Source of the DNA: Anaerolineaceae bacterium
GTDB taxonomy: Bacteria; Chloroflexota; Anaerolineae; Anaerolineales; Anaerolineaceae
Assembly: GCA_003542325.1 (NCBI GenBank)
Contig: DPKV01000234.1
Location: forward strand, 2,044-8,863
DNA length: 6,820 bases
Direction of reading: 5' to 3'
Position 1 is the stretch's first letter. Every line of letters begins with the position of its first letter. Both the position numbers and the translations under genes were made by a program. Below, in pieces: positions 1 to 5,810 of the stretch. Under the pieces are notes generated by a model. That model searched no databases. It was not told where the DNA came from and worked only from the letters and a program-made list of their open reading frames with translations.

Positions 1-1188
1 GTTGATGAGAACTACTTCATCCCGCAATGGCCTGTAGGACGTTTGCCGGGTGAAACCGGTTCAGATGCCGGACTCCTGCTTTTCCAGATCCGGAATTTGA
101 TCTATAAGTATGAACAACGCACGAAGAAAGGTTTCAACCCCGGTGTCACGTTGAGCGTATTTTTCGCTCGCATCAGACAATGGCTGACCGGCATGGGAAC
201 TGTCTCAACCAGGAAACAAAGCCTGGGTTATTCCGCCGAAGTCTGGAAGGAAGCCTCGGCAGGCGTGTATTCCACCATTGGCAAAGCAAAAGACCTGCAG
301 CTTTCACCACCGAGCAATTCGGGTAATGTTGTCCTATCCAGCCAGAGTCCATCTTTGGGTTATTTCAACCTTCACGGCGTCCAGGACGGACCTGATTGGT
401 ATGGACAGAAGGACTTTTCCTCCGAGTCAACCGGCCCCGATTACCCGATTGCGCTCAGCCCCAGTCTTTTCAGTGGAAAAGTCCCCTCACCCGGATTGGT
501 ATACTCAGAAGCCTGTTACGGGGCGAACATCCTGGAAAAGGAGCATGACGATGCGATGTCCTTAAAGTTCCTGGACTCAGGCACGGATGCCTTTGTTGGC
601 TCCACCTGTATCGCCTACGGTGCAGTCACCCTGCCATTAGTCGCAGCAGATTACCTGGGCGAACTGTTCTGGAAGCAGCTTCTGGATGGTGACACGGTGG
701 GTTATGCCCTTATGCGGGCCAAATTGACCCTTGCCCAGGAAATGACCCGGGTACAAGGTTTCCTCGATGGTGAAGACCAGAAGACCCTGCTCTCCTTTGT
801 CCTCTTTGGCGACCCCCTCGCCATTTATGACGGTCTCCATGCCACGCCGAAGCCGCTCTTCAGAGCAAAGGCACACCCGGCGGTCAAGACCATCAGCGAC
901 TCTGAGCTGACCCCAACCGGGGAGGATGTCCAGATGCCCAAAGCCGTTGCAAAAACGGTAAAAAAGGTTGTGGAAGAATACCTGCCTGGTTTGCACAACG
1001 CTCAGATGAAGGTCAATACTGCGGGGGTTAAAACCTTCAGCGATGGCAGTAAATCACCTGAAAATGGCCGGTATTATGTGACCCTGGAAAAATCAGTTGA
1101 TACCCAGGAACAAAAGACCCACCACCATTTCGCCCGGATGACTTTTGACAAGAAAGGCAAACTCGTAAAACTGACCACCTCGCGCTAA
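1..1188 (+). CDS. Gingipain-like (C25 / clan CD) cysteine peptidase, 5'-truncated by the window
   Basis: The frame is open from base 1 to the TAA at 1186-1188, giving 395 codons, so the gene starts upstream; an internal TTG at 43 is unlikely to be the start because the conserved motif PVGRLPGETG begins before it (residues 11-20). Clan CD signs are a candidate catalytic His at residue 125 (NLHGVQDGPDW) and Cys at residue 172 (SEACYGAN), 47 residues apart, followed by a Gly/Ala-rich GSTCIAYGA stretch and LFGDPLAIYDG near residues 270-280, the usual end of C25 peptidase domains. The region after about residue 300 is a separate basic tail (VVEEYLPGLHNAQM to KGKLVKLTTSR) that looks like a small PepSY-like alpha/beta domain; that reading is tentative. 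C25 relatives are usually secreted or surface endopeptidases, but the signal peptide would lie outside the window. No sorting or membrane segment is seen at the C-terminus. Family is fairly sure; substrate is unknown, and a CHAT-type caspase-like protease is the main alternative. Confidence 0.8.
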   Translation, partial: VDENYFIPQWPVGRLPGETGSDAGLLLFQIRNLIYKYEQRTKKGFNPGVTLSVFFARIRQWLTGMGTVSTRKQSLGYSAEVWKEASAGVYSTIGKAKDLQLSPPSNSGNVVLSSQSPSLGYFNLHGVQDGPDWYGQKDFSSESTGPDYPIALSPSLFSGKVPSPGLVYSEACYGANILEKEHDDAMSLKFLDSGTDAFVGSTCIAYGAVTLPLVAADYLGELFWKQLLDGDTVGYALMRAKLTLAQEMTRVQGFLDGEDQKTLLSFVLFGDPLAIYDGLHATPKPLFRAKAHPAVKTISDSELTPTGEDVQMPKAVAKTVKKVVEEYLPGLHNAQMKVNTAGVKTFSDGSKSPENGRYYVTLEKSVDTQEQKTHHHFARMTFDKKGKLVKLTTSR

Positions 1189-1250
1189 CCAATTGTGGCT
1201 CATTATCAGTACATCTCCCAAGTAGGTCTCTCTATCGGCCACAAGTCCAC

Positions 1251-1288
1251 AGAGAGGGTTGTTCAAATGAACTGCCCTCTCTCGCTTT
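1251..1288 (+). terminator. Probable terminator hairpin after the peptidase gene
   Basis: AGAGAGGG (1251-1258) pairs perfectly with CCCTCTCT (1275-1282). Inside it, GTTC (1261-1264) pairs with GAAC (1269-1272) around an AAAT loop, with one T.G wobble and one T-T mismatch between the two helices. The following tract CGCTTTAA is a poor U-run, so intrinsic termination may be weak. Its place 63 bases after the stop codon suits a 3'-end structure. Confidence 0.5.
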
Positions 1289-1326
1289 AAACACGACCTG
1301 GTGAAGGATGATCGGAAGAAGAAAAC

Positions 1327-1355
1327 GACTGTATGTCATGGTTTGTCATACAGTC
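1327..1355 (+). repeat. Perfect 9-bp inverted repeat between genes
   Basis: GACTGTATG (1327-1335) and CATACAGTC (1347-1355) are exact inverse complements separated by 11 bases. No U-tract follows, so it is not a typical intrinsic terminator. It lies 53 bases upstream of the GTG of the DUF3795-type gene, where it could be an operator, a leader hairpin or part of a bidirectional 3' structure. Nothing in the sequence decides among these. Confidence 0.45.
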
Positions 1356-1398
1356 TTGATAAACTGGAATCGGATAGCCGCCCGTCGGTCATGATAAC

Positions 1399-1403
1399 AG
1401 GAG
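1399..1403 (+). promoter_or_regulatory. Ribosome binding site deciding the GTG start at 1409
   Basis: AGGAG followed by five bases and GTG (1409-1411) is a good Shine-Dalgarno arrangement. It favours GTG 1409 over an in-frame ATG at 1391, which has no purine-rich site before it. Confidence 0.6.
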
Positions 1404-1408
1404 ATACC

Positions 1409-1790
1409 GTGGAACCATTAATAATTTCACCCTGTGGCCTAATTTGCAATCTGTGCAGGTTGCAATGAAGTCGGATATAAACCCTATCATTGTGAAGATT
1501 GCAGCATCATCCATTGTCCCGAGAAAAATGGAGACCCGACTTTATTATGCATTGCATGTGAAAAGTATCCATGCAGGCGGTTGAAGGACCTTGATAAACG
1601 TTATCGCACAAAATATGGGGAAAGCCTGATGGAGAATTTTATAAAGATCGAGAATATGGGCATTATGGCGTTTAAAGAAGAAGCGGCGATCTATTGGACC
1701 TGCCAGGAATGTGGTGAATTATTGTGCGCGCATCGGGCGAACTGCCTGCATTGCAACGCACCTAACCCGCACTTTCCCAATGAGAAATGA
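1409..1790 (+). pseudogene. DUF3795-type Cys-rich zinc-ribbon-like protein, frame broken near 1448-1457
   Basis: Two frames join into one recognisable protein of about 126 residues. From GTG 1409 the first frame reads VEPLIISPCGLICNLC and then stops at TGA 1466-1468. The +1 frame is open from 1443 to the TGA at 1788-1790 and continues ICAGCNEVGYKPYHCEDC, then CPEKNG, CIACEKYPCRRL, and a C-terminal WTCQECGELLCAHRANCLHC. The order CGLxCxxC, CxxC, CxxCxxxPC and a final CxxC pair is the hallmark of DUF3795 proteins, small cytosolic cysteine-rich proteins presumed to bind Zn or an Fe-S cluster and of unknown function. Neither half alone makes a sensible protein: the upstream part stops after 19 codons and the downstream frame has no start codon before TTG 1581. 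One extra base, or two lost bases, at about 1448-1457 explains it. Whether this is a real mutation, a sequencing or assembly error, or recoding cannot be told here. No slippery heptamer is obvious. Confidence 0.7.
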
Positions 1791-1885
1791 TAAATGGTTT
1801 CAATGCGGCAACGCTGAAAAGGAAAATTACGTAAATCAAGTCATTGTTGCTTTCGGTCAGGATGTTCAGGTTGAGTAGCTAAAAA

Positions 1886-1928
1886 ATGAAATCAGGTGTG
1901 AGTTACGCAAAACCACTGCTCATTTCAT
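1886..1928 (+). repeat. Imperfect long hairpin in the spacer
   Basis: ATGAAAT (1886-1892) pairs perfectly with ATTTCAT (1922-1928). Further inside, CAGGTG can pair with CACTG if one base is bulged. It sits before the putative promoter of the transporter operon, so it could be the 3' structure of the DUF3795-type transcript, although no U-run follows, or a small mobile-element remnant. No target-site duplication was recognised. Confidence 0.35.
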
Positions 1929-1962
1929 GAAGAAAGGCACTATTTTCCCCATAAACTTATGT

Positions 1963-1968
1963 TAAAAT
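1963..1968 (+). promoter_or_regulatory. Possible -10 element of the transporter operon promoter
   Basis: TAAAAT, within GTTAAAATAG, resembles a sigma-70 type -10 box and lies about 35-40 bases before the first stem of the structured leader, as expected if that leader is the 5' UTR. No convincing -35 hexamer is present at 16-18 bases upstream, so this is weak. Confidence 0.3.
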
Positions 1969-2004
1969 AGAACCAGAATATTACGAATCGCATCTTCGAG
2001 CTCT

Positions 2005-2156
2005 GACACCTAAAGTTCAGCCATGGTGTCCCGGCCGATAGGGTAAGGATGGAAACAGCCTTGCCTCCCGTATTTGGAAAGGAGATGGATCGTTTTTCCG
2101 CGTAAGCAGATTATTCCTTCGCGGGCTCAAAGCGCTCCTTTCCATCTGAGAAGGAG
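2005..2156 (+). promoter_or_regulatory. Structured 5' leader, candidate riboswitch of unrecognised class
   Basis: Four helices can be drawn by eye. (1) GACACC (2005-2010) with GGTGTC (2025-2030), 14-base loop. (2) GGTAAGG (2042-2048) with CCTTGCC (2059-2065), loop ATGGAAACAG. (3) A 10-bp perfect closing helix, TGGAAAGGAG (2075-2084) with CTCCTTTCCA (2135-2144). (4) Inside it, CCGCG (2098-2102) plus AAG (2104-2106) with CTTCGCGG (2117-2124), one bulged base. The 3' strand of helix 3 also contains CTCCTT (2135-2140), which is complementary to the Shine-Dalgarno AAGGAG (2151-2156) across a 10-base loop. Helix 3 and the SD-sequestering hairpin cannot coexist, which is the layout of a translational on/off switch. 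I compared it from memory with TPP, FMN, SAM, cobalamin, glycine, lysine, M-box, fluoride and T-box motifs and found no match; a Moco-type or rarer class cannot be excluded. The regulatory role is inferred from structure and position. Confidence 0.55.
2151..2156 (+). promoter_or_regulatory. Shine-Dalgarno site fixing the GTG start at 2165
   Basis: AAGGAG is followed by eight bases (TGTTTTTA) and then GTG 2165. An upstream in-frame GTG at 2156 overlaps the last G of this site and cannot use it, so 2165 is preferred. The same hexamer is complementary to CTCCTT at 2135-2140. Confidence 0.65.
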
Positions 2157-2164
2157 TGTTTTTA

Positions 2165-3541
2165 GTGTCTGAAGAGAACTCAACAAAGCAGCGTTTCTAT
2201 TTTTCAACCCGGGACCTATTAATCATGGCTGTATTAGCCGCATTAGGCGGCGTTGCCAGTACATACATCAACACGCTGGGAGATGCCGTGGAAGCGTTCC
2301 TGGGCTTCCCTGGGGCAACGCAGTGGGCTGCCGGCCTGCATGTTGTCTGGATCGTCCTGGCAATCGCCATTACAGGTAAACCTGGAACAGGCGTTGTCAT
2401 CGGTGCGCTGAAAGGCGCTGTTGAACTGATGAGCGGCAACTCTCATGGCGTGATCGTCTTGCTGGTTGATCTCGTTGCCGGGCTGCTGGTTGACTTTGGT
2501 TTCCTTATTTTCAAAAACAAGAAATCACTCCTTCCCTATCTGGTTGCAGGGGGTCTGGCCAGTGGCTCCAATATCCTGGTTTTCCAAATCTTTGCTACCT
2601 TACCGGAAAATATTGTGGCAGCCAGCGCAATCCTGATCCTGTTCCTGGCAGCGTTTGTCTCCGGTGTTGTTTTCTCCGGACTCGTCCCTTATTTGGTGAT
2701 CAATGCACTGGTCAAAGCAGGTGCCGTTCGGGTGATGGTGCAAACCAAAAAAAGCCGCAAAATCGGCTGGTATATTCTGCTGGCTGTTTTCGTCATCGCA
2801 GCCTTATTGACCGTCTATTTGCGAAGCACACTCATGGGACCGTCCCTGATAGAAATCAGCGGCGATGTAAGCAATCCTTATGCATTCCCAACCAATGCGT
2901 TTGGTCTGAAAAAGGTTACCCGTCAGATGGCGTATAAGGGCGTCGTGACGGAGTATTCCGGTTACCCGGTGAAAGACATCATCGCTTACGCTGACCCATC
3001 CGATTCAGCGGATACGCTGTTGATTCAAGCTTCTGATGGCTATGCTTTCCTGATCGGATACGACGAATTGGGGACCAACGATAATATCCTGATCGTCCAA
3101 AATGGAACAGGAAAGCATGCTTCCATGGATATCGTAGGCCCGGAGAGCAGTAAAGCCTGGGTCAGGAATGTGACCCTGCTTTCCGTGATCACCTCTGAGA
3201 GCCTGACGATCCTCGATTCCACGGGCACGGCCTTTGAATTTGATCCCAATGCCTGGATTTCAGATATGGACAGCACACAGGTCGGTCTTCCAGATGGTTA
3301 TCAAAAATTGCAAGGGGTGTCCGTTTGGAAGGTCCTTCAATTCAATCTGAACGGTACTTATCCCTCAGAAATATTCTTCTACAATCACGACGTAGAGCTG
3401 TCTCTGCCCTGGTCTGAACTCGATGGAAATGATGACATTCGGATATTCACTGTAATCGGAACAGACAGCATCTCCTACGCCCTGGCTGAGATGTCTGGCG
3501 ATGTCCTCCTCTTTCCAATCACCGAAATAGAAATTCATTAA
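2165..3541 (+). CDS. ECF transporter S-component-like membrane protein (YkoE-like) fused to two extracytoplasmic SUOX-like domains
   Basis: With GTG 2165 as start the product has 458 residues. Residues 18-190 form a hydrophobic bundle of about five or six membrane segments, in the style of ECF substrate-binding S components. The stretch HVVWIVLAIAITGKPGTGVV (59-78), then KGAVELMSGNSHG (83-95) and a following hydrophobic helix, parallels the IWFIVSVIAAYMIRKPGAAL and ECLLGNPSG regions of YkoE, linked to thiamin or hydroxymethylpyrimidine uptake. An extra membrane helix (about 200-219) then leads to a soluble part outside the cell, residues 228-458. This part reads as two tandem domains (228-341, 342-458) of the sulfite-oxidase/molybdopterin-binding type, judged from ISGDVSNPYAF, YSGYPVKDII, ASDGYAFLIGYDEL, AWVRNVTLLSVI and LQGVSVWKVL. 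The whole protein contains no cysteine, so the molybdenum-ligating Cys of true sulfite oxidases is missing. It is first in the operon, three bases before the ATPase gene. S-component role is likely; substrate is unknown, and the external domain assignment is by pattern only. Confidence 0.7.
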   Translation: MSEENSTKQRFYFSTRDLLIMAVLAALGGVASTYINTLGDAVEAFLGFPGATQWAAGLHVVWIVLAIAITGKPGTGVVIGALKGAVELMSGNSHGVIVLLVDLVAGLLVDFGFLIFKNKKSLLPYLVAGGLASGSNILVFQIFATLPENIVAASAILILFLAAFVSGVVFSGLVPYLVINALVKAGAVRVMVQTKKSRKIGWYILLAVFVIAALLTVYLRSTLMGPSLIEISGDVSNPYAFPTNAFGLKKVTRQMAYKGVVTEYSGYPVKDIIAYADPSDSADTLLIQASDGYAFLIGYDELGTNDNILIVQNGTGKHASMDIVGPESSKAWVRNVTLLSVITSESLTILDSTGTAFEFDPNAWISDMDSTQVGLPDGYQKLQGVSVWKVLQFNLNGTYPSEIFFYNHDVELSLPWSELDGNDDIRIFTVIGTDSISYALAEMSGDVLLFPITEIEIH

Positions 3542-3544
3542 TCC

Positions 3545-5041
3545 ATGGCTTTCCTGAGCATCCGTCATTTCTCCTATACCTATCCCGGCGCAGAAAAACC
3601 TGCGTTAGGGGATATTAACCTTGAGATTGAGCAAGGTTCTTTTGTGGTGATCACGGGGAAATCCGGCTGTGGAAAATCCACCCTTGGGAAGGCTTTAGCA
3701 GGTTTCCTCTTCCAGGACGAAACCCCGGATTATTCAGGTGAAATCGTGGTAAATGGGACCCGGATGGATCAGGCACCGCTTTACGCCGCCAGTGAACGGG
3801 TAGCCTACGTTCAACAAAATCCGGAAGACCAATTCTGTACACTGACCGTGCAGGATGAGATTGCTTTTGGACTTGAAAATCGCTGTGTCAACCCTCAAGA
3901 GATTGACCGCCAAATCAAAGAGGCCCTGGGTGTTGTCAATGGGCTGGATTTAATCGACCGGCCATTGGCTGCCCTATCCGGTGGGGAGAAACAGAAGGTT
4001 GCCATTGCGTCCATGCTGGCGCTATCACCGGATGTGTTGATTCTGGACGAACCGACCTCCAATCTCGACCCTGTCGCCACTCAAAATGTGTTTGCGGCAT
4101 TACACCACATGCTCAAAACCCGGGAAATGACGGTCATCATCATTGAACACAAGCTGACCCAACTGCTATCCTTTGATCCGCAGTGGATCATCATGGAGTG
4201 CGGCCGGCTCTTGCCGGACATGAATTATGCCGGTTACCTTGAAACCCATCCGGAACCATGCCGCCCGATTCGTGACCTTGTTTCCACGCCAAGACAAGTT
4301 GAGCCGGTTGTCCATCTGGCACATCTCAACTTTGAACGCCAGGGTAAATCGATCCTTTCAGACATCAACCTTAATCTGTTCCCCGGTGAGTTTATCAGCC
4401 TGATGGGATCAAATGGCAGCGGGAAAACAACCTTGCTGCATGCCATTATGGGCCTGATCCCTTCAATAAAAGGCAGCCTTACGCTTTTTGGAATCGATAC
4501 AGTTAAGACCAAAACTTCCACCCTTGTGCCGCAGACAGGATTTATCTTCCAGAACCCGGACCATATGCTGTTCACGCAATCCGTTTGGGACGAGACAGTT
4601 TTTACAGCCCGGAACCTGAAATTGCTTTCCCCGGAGCTGGCGGAAGAAGCAGGGACCTGGCTCGACCAATTGGGGTTGGCTGAAAACCGATCCGTTCACC
4701 CAAATCGGTTGAGTTACGGCGAGAAGCGTCGTCTGAACCTCATTTCGGTCATCCTGCATCATCCAGGCTTGCTGTTGATTGATGAGCTCCTGATTGGACA
4801 GGATATGGAGAACGCCAACCTGTGGATGGCGACCCTCGTGGAATATGCCGCAAAAGGAAATACCGTCCTGCTGATTAATCATCACCCTGAATTAACACGA
4901 AAATATTGCAGTCGGGTTGTGGTCTTAGATAAGGGTCGGTTGGTTGTTGATGCGCCAGTCGAGGACGCCTTCATCCAAATGGAAACGCTTGGGATGGAAG
5001 CATTCCTGCCAGTAAAAAGTGAGGCGGCAGTCTATGCGTAA
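3545..5041 (+). CDS. Fused double ATPase of an ECF-type ABC transporter (EcfA-EcfA')
   Basis: The 498-residue product contains two complete ABC ATPase domains in one chain, corresponding to the two ATPases that power an ECF module at the cytoplasmic face. Domain 1: Walker A GKSGCGKST (38-46), Q-loop QQNPEDQF (90-97), signature LSGGEKQK (144-151), Walker B LILDEP with catalytic E169, D-loop SNLD, switch His 202. Domain 2: Walker A GSNGSGKTT (288-296), Q-loop FQNPDHMLF (335-343), signature LSYGEKRR (389-396), Walker B LLLIDEL with E414, switch His 446. The QNPxxQ/H-type Q-loops are typical of the CbiO/EcfA family. The second half departs from consensus: LSYGE for LSGGE, and DELLIGQD in place of the usual DEPTxGLD, so the two ATP sites are probably not equivalent. 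ATG 3545 lies three bases after the previous stop with no strong Shine-Dalgarno, so translational coupling is likely. The end overlaps the next gene by eight bases. Function is secure; the transported compound is not shown by the ATPase. Confidence 0.93.
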   Translation: MAFLSIRHFSYTYPGAEKPALGDINLEIEQGSFVVITGKSGCGKSTLGKALAGFLFQDETPDYSGEIVVNGTRMDQAPLYAASERVAYVQQNPEDQFCTLTVQDEIAFGLENRCVNPQEIDRQIKEALGVVNGLDLIDRPLAALSGGEKQKVAIASMLALSPDVLILDEPTSNLDPVATQNVFAALHHMLKTREMTVIIIEHKLTQLLSFDPQWIIMECGRLLPDMNYAGYLETHPEPCRPIRDLVSTPRQVEPVVHLAHLNFERQGKSILSDINLNLFPGEFISLMGSNGSGKTTLLHAIMGLIPSIKGSLTLFGIDTVKTKTSTLVPQTGFIFQNPDHMLFTQSVWDETVFTARNLKLLSPELAEEAGTWLDQLGLAENRSVHPNRLSYGEKRRLNLISVILHHPGLLLIDELLIGQDMENANLWMATLVEYAAKGNTVLLINHHPELTRKYCSRVVVLDKGRLVVDAPVEDAFIQMETLGMEAFLPVKSEAAVYA

Positions 5042-5810
5042 ACTGGCCTACTTCTCCGGTAAATCGCTTCTGCACAGGTTGTATCCGCTGACCAAACTCG
5101 TTTGGTTGATCCTGGGCACAATCCTTTTACTCGTCCTGACAAATAGTTGGATCATCCTTTTCCTGACCTGCACCTGTCTAATTGCATTACTCAGGATTTA
5201 CCCCCGGATTTGGCATGTAAGGGGTTTTCGTCTGGTAAACCTCACAGGATTCGTGTTATTCCTGCTCTACCTGCTCTTTAACAAAACAGGGGATATCCTG
5301 CTGAACCCTGGACTCTCCCTCATGCAAATCACCAGCGGCGGTTTGATGACAGGATTACGATTCAGCGGGAGGTTTATGACCATTGTATTTCTCAGCTACC
5401 TGTTCATCCTGACCACCGAACCCAGCGACCTTGCGTATGCACTGATGAAACTCGGTTTACCCTATCGCTACGGCTTTATGCTGGTCACTGCCTTACGCCT
5501 TGGACCTATTCTGGAAGACGAAGGCCAAACCATCTACAAAGCTCAATTGACCCGTGGTGTTCGTTATGACCAGGGCGGTCCCAAAAAAGTGATCCTCCTG
5601 ACTACGCAATTCCTGACACCGCTGTTGATCAGCGCGCTCCAGCGGGCCGACTCGCTTGTTTTCAGCATGGAAGGCCGCGGCTTTGACCAGTATCCGGAAA
5701 GAACCTTTCGGAGCAGGACAAAACCCTCACAGCTTGACCTCATATTTAATATTCTTGCGGCAATCATTGCTTCTGCTTGCATCATCATCAACTTTGGAGG
5801 TATTTCATAA
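5034..5810 (+). CDS. ECF transporter transmembrane coupling component (EcfT/CbiQ family)
   Basis: The product has 258 residues, the usual size of EcfT. It starts with the family's KSLLHRLYPLTKL leader (10-22) and has about five membrane segments (near 22-36, 38-55, 66-84, 115-130, 235-255). Between the last two lie the long cytoplasmic coupling helices with the two Arg-Gly motifs that dock in the ATPase grooves: TRG (173-175, LTRGVRYDQGG) and GRG (214-216, MEGRGFDQ). EcfT bridges the S component to the ATPase pair and passes on the conformational change. ATG 5034 is chosen because it overlaps the ATPase stop (ATGCGTAA) and gives the normal N-terminus; an in-frame GTG at 5019 would add five residues. 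GAGG at 5021-5024 may serve as ribosome site. It adjoins the next gene with no gap. With one S protein, one fused ATPase and this T protein the set is a complete dedicated importer. Confidence 0.9.
   Translation: MRKLAYFSGKSLLHRLYPLTKLVWLILGTILLLVLTNSWIILFLTCTCLIALLRIYPRIWHVRGFRLVNLTGFVLFLLYLLFNKTGDILLNPGLSLMQITSGGLMTGLRFSGRFMTIVFLSYLFILTTEPSDLAYALMKLGLPYRYGFMLVTALRLGPILEDEGQTIYKAQLTRGVRYDQGGPKKVILLTTQFLTPLLISALQRADSLVFSMEGRGFDQYPERTFRSRTKPSQLDLIFNILAAIIASACIIINFGGIS
5796..5800 (+). promoter_or_regulatory. Ribosome binding site of the CxxCH protein gene
   Basis: GGAGG lies 10 bases before ATG 5811, slightly far but the clearest Shine-Dalgarno inside the operon. The ATG directly abuts the TAA of the EcfT gene. 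Confidence 0.55.

Larger units (their letters stand above)
1791..2004 (+). other. Gene-free spacer, AT-richer than its surroundings
   Basis: No supported reading frame lies here. It holds an imperfect hairpin (1886-1928) and a possible -10 element near 1963, both listed separately. The remainder shows nothing I can assign. Confidence 0.5.

Noticed and set aside
637..996. Antisense open frame inside the peptidase gene
   Set aside because: No domain signs, and it lies wholly within the conserved coding frame of the + strand.
1886..1928. Insertion-sequence end or MITE
   Set aside because: GTGAGTTACGCAAAAC has the look of an IS end, but no inverted partner, target duplication or transposase is present.
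2005..2156. Known riboswitch classes (TPP, FMN, SAM, cobalamin, glycine, lysine, M-box, fluoride), T-box, or small SRP RNA
   Set aside because: The conserved sequence blocks I know for these are absent; GGATGGAAACAGCC only superficially recalls the SRP core and the T-box sequence. A Moco-type class could not be tested from memory, so it is left open.
2156..2164. GTG 2156 as start of the S-component-like gene
   Set aside because: It overlaps the Shine-Dalgarno AAGGAG; GTG 2165 has proper 8-base spacing.
4463..4885. Antisense open frame of 140 codons inside the ATPase gene
   Set aside because: It overlaps conserved ABC motifs on the other strand, has no recognisable domain, and is a shadow of the coding frame.
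2165..5810. Cobalt or nickel importer (CbiMNQO/NikMNQO)
   Set aside because: ATPase and T component fit that group, but there is no CbiM/NikM N-terminal His motif and no CbiN-like small protein; the membrane protein is closer to YkoE.
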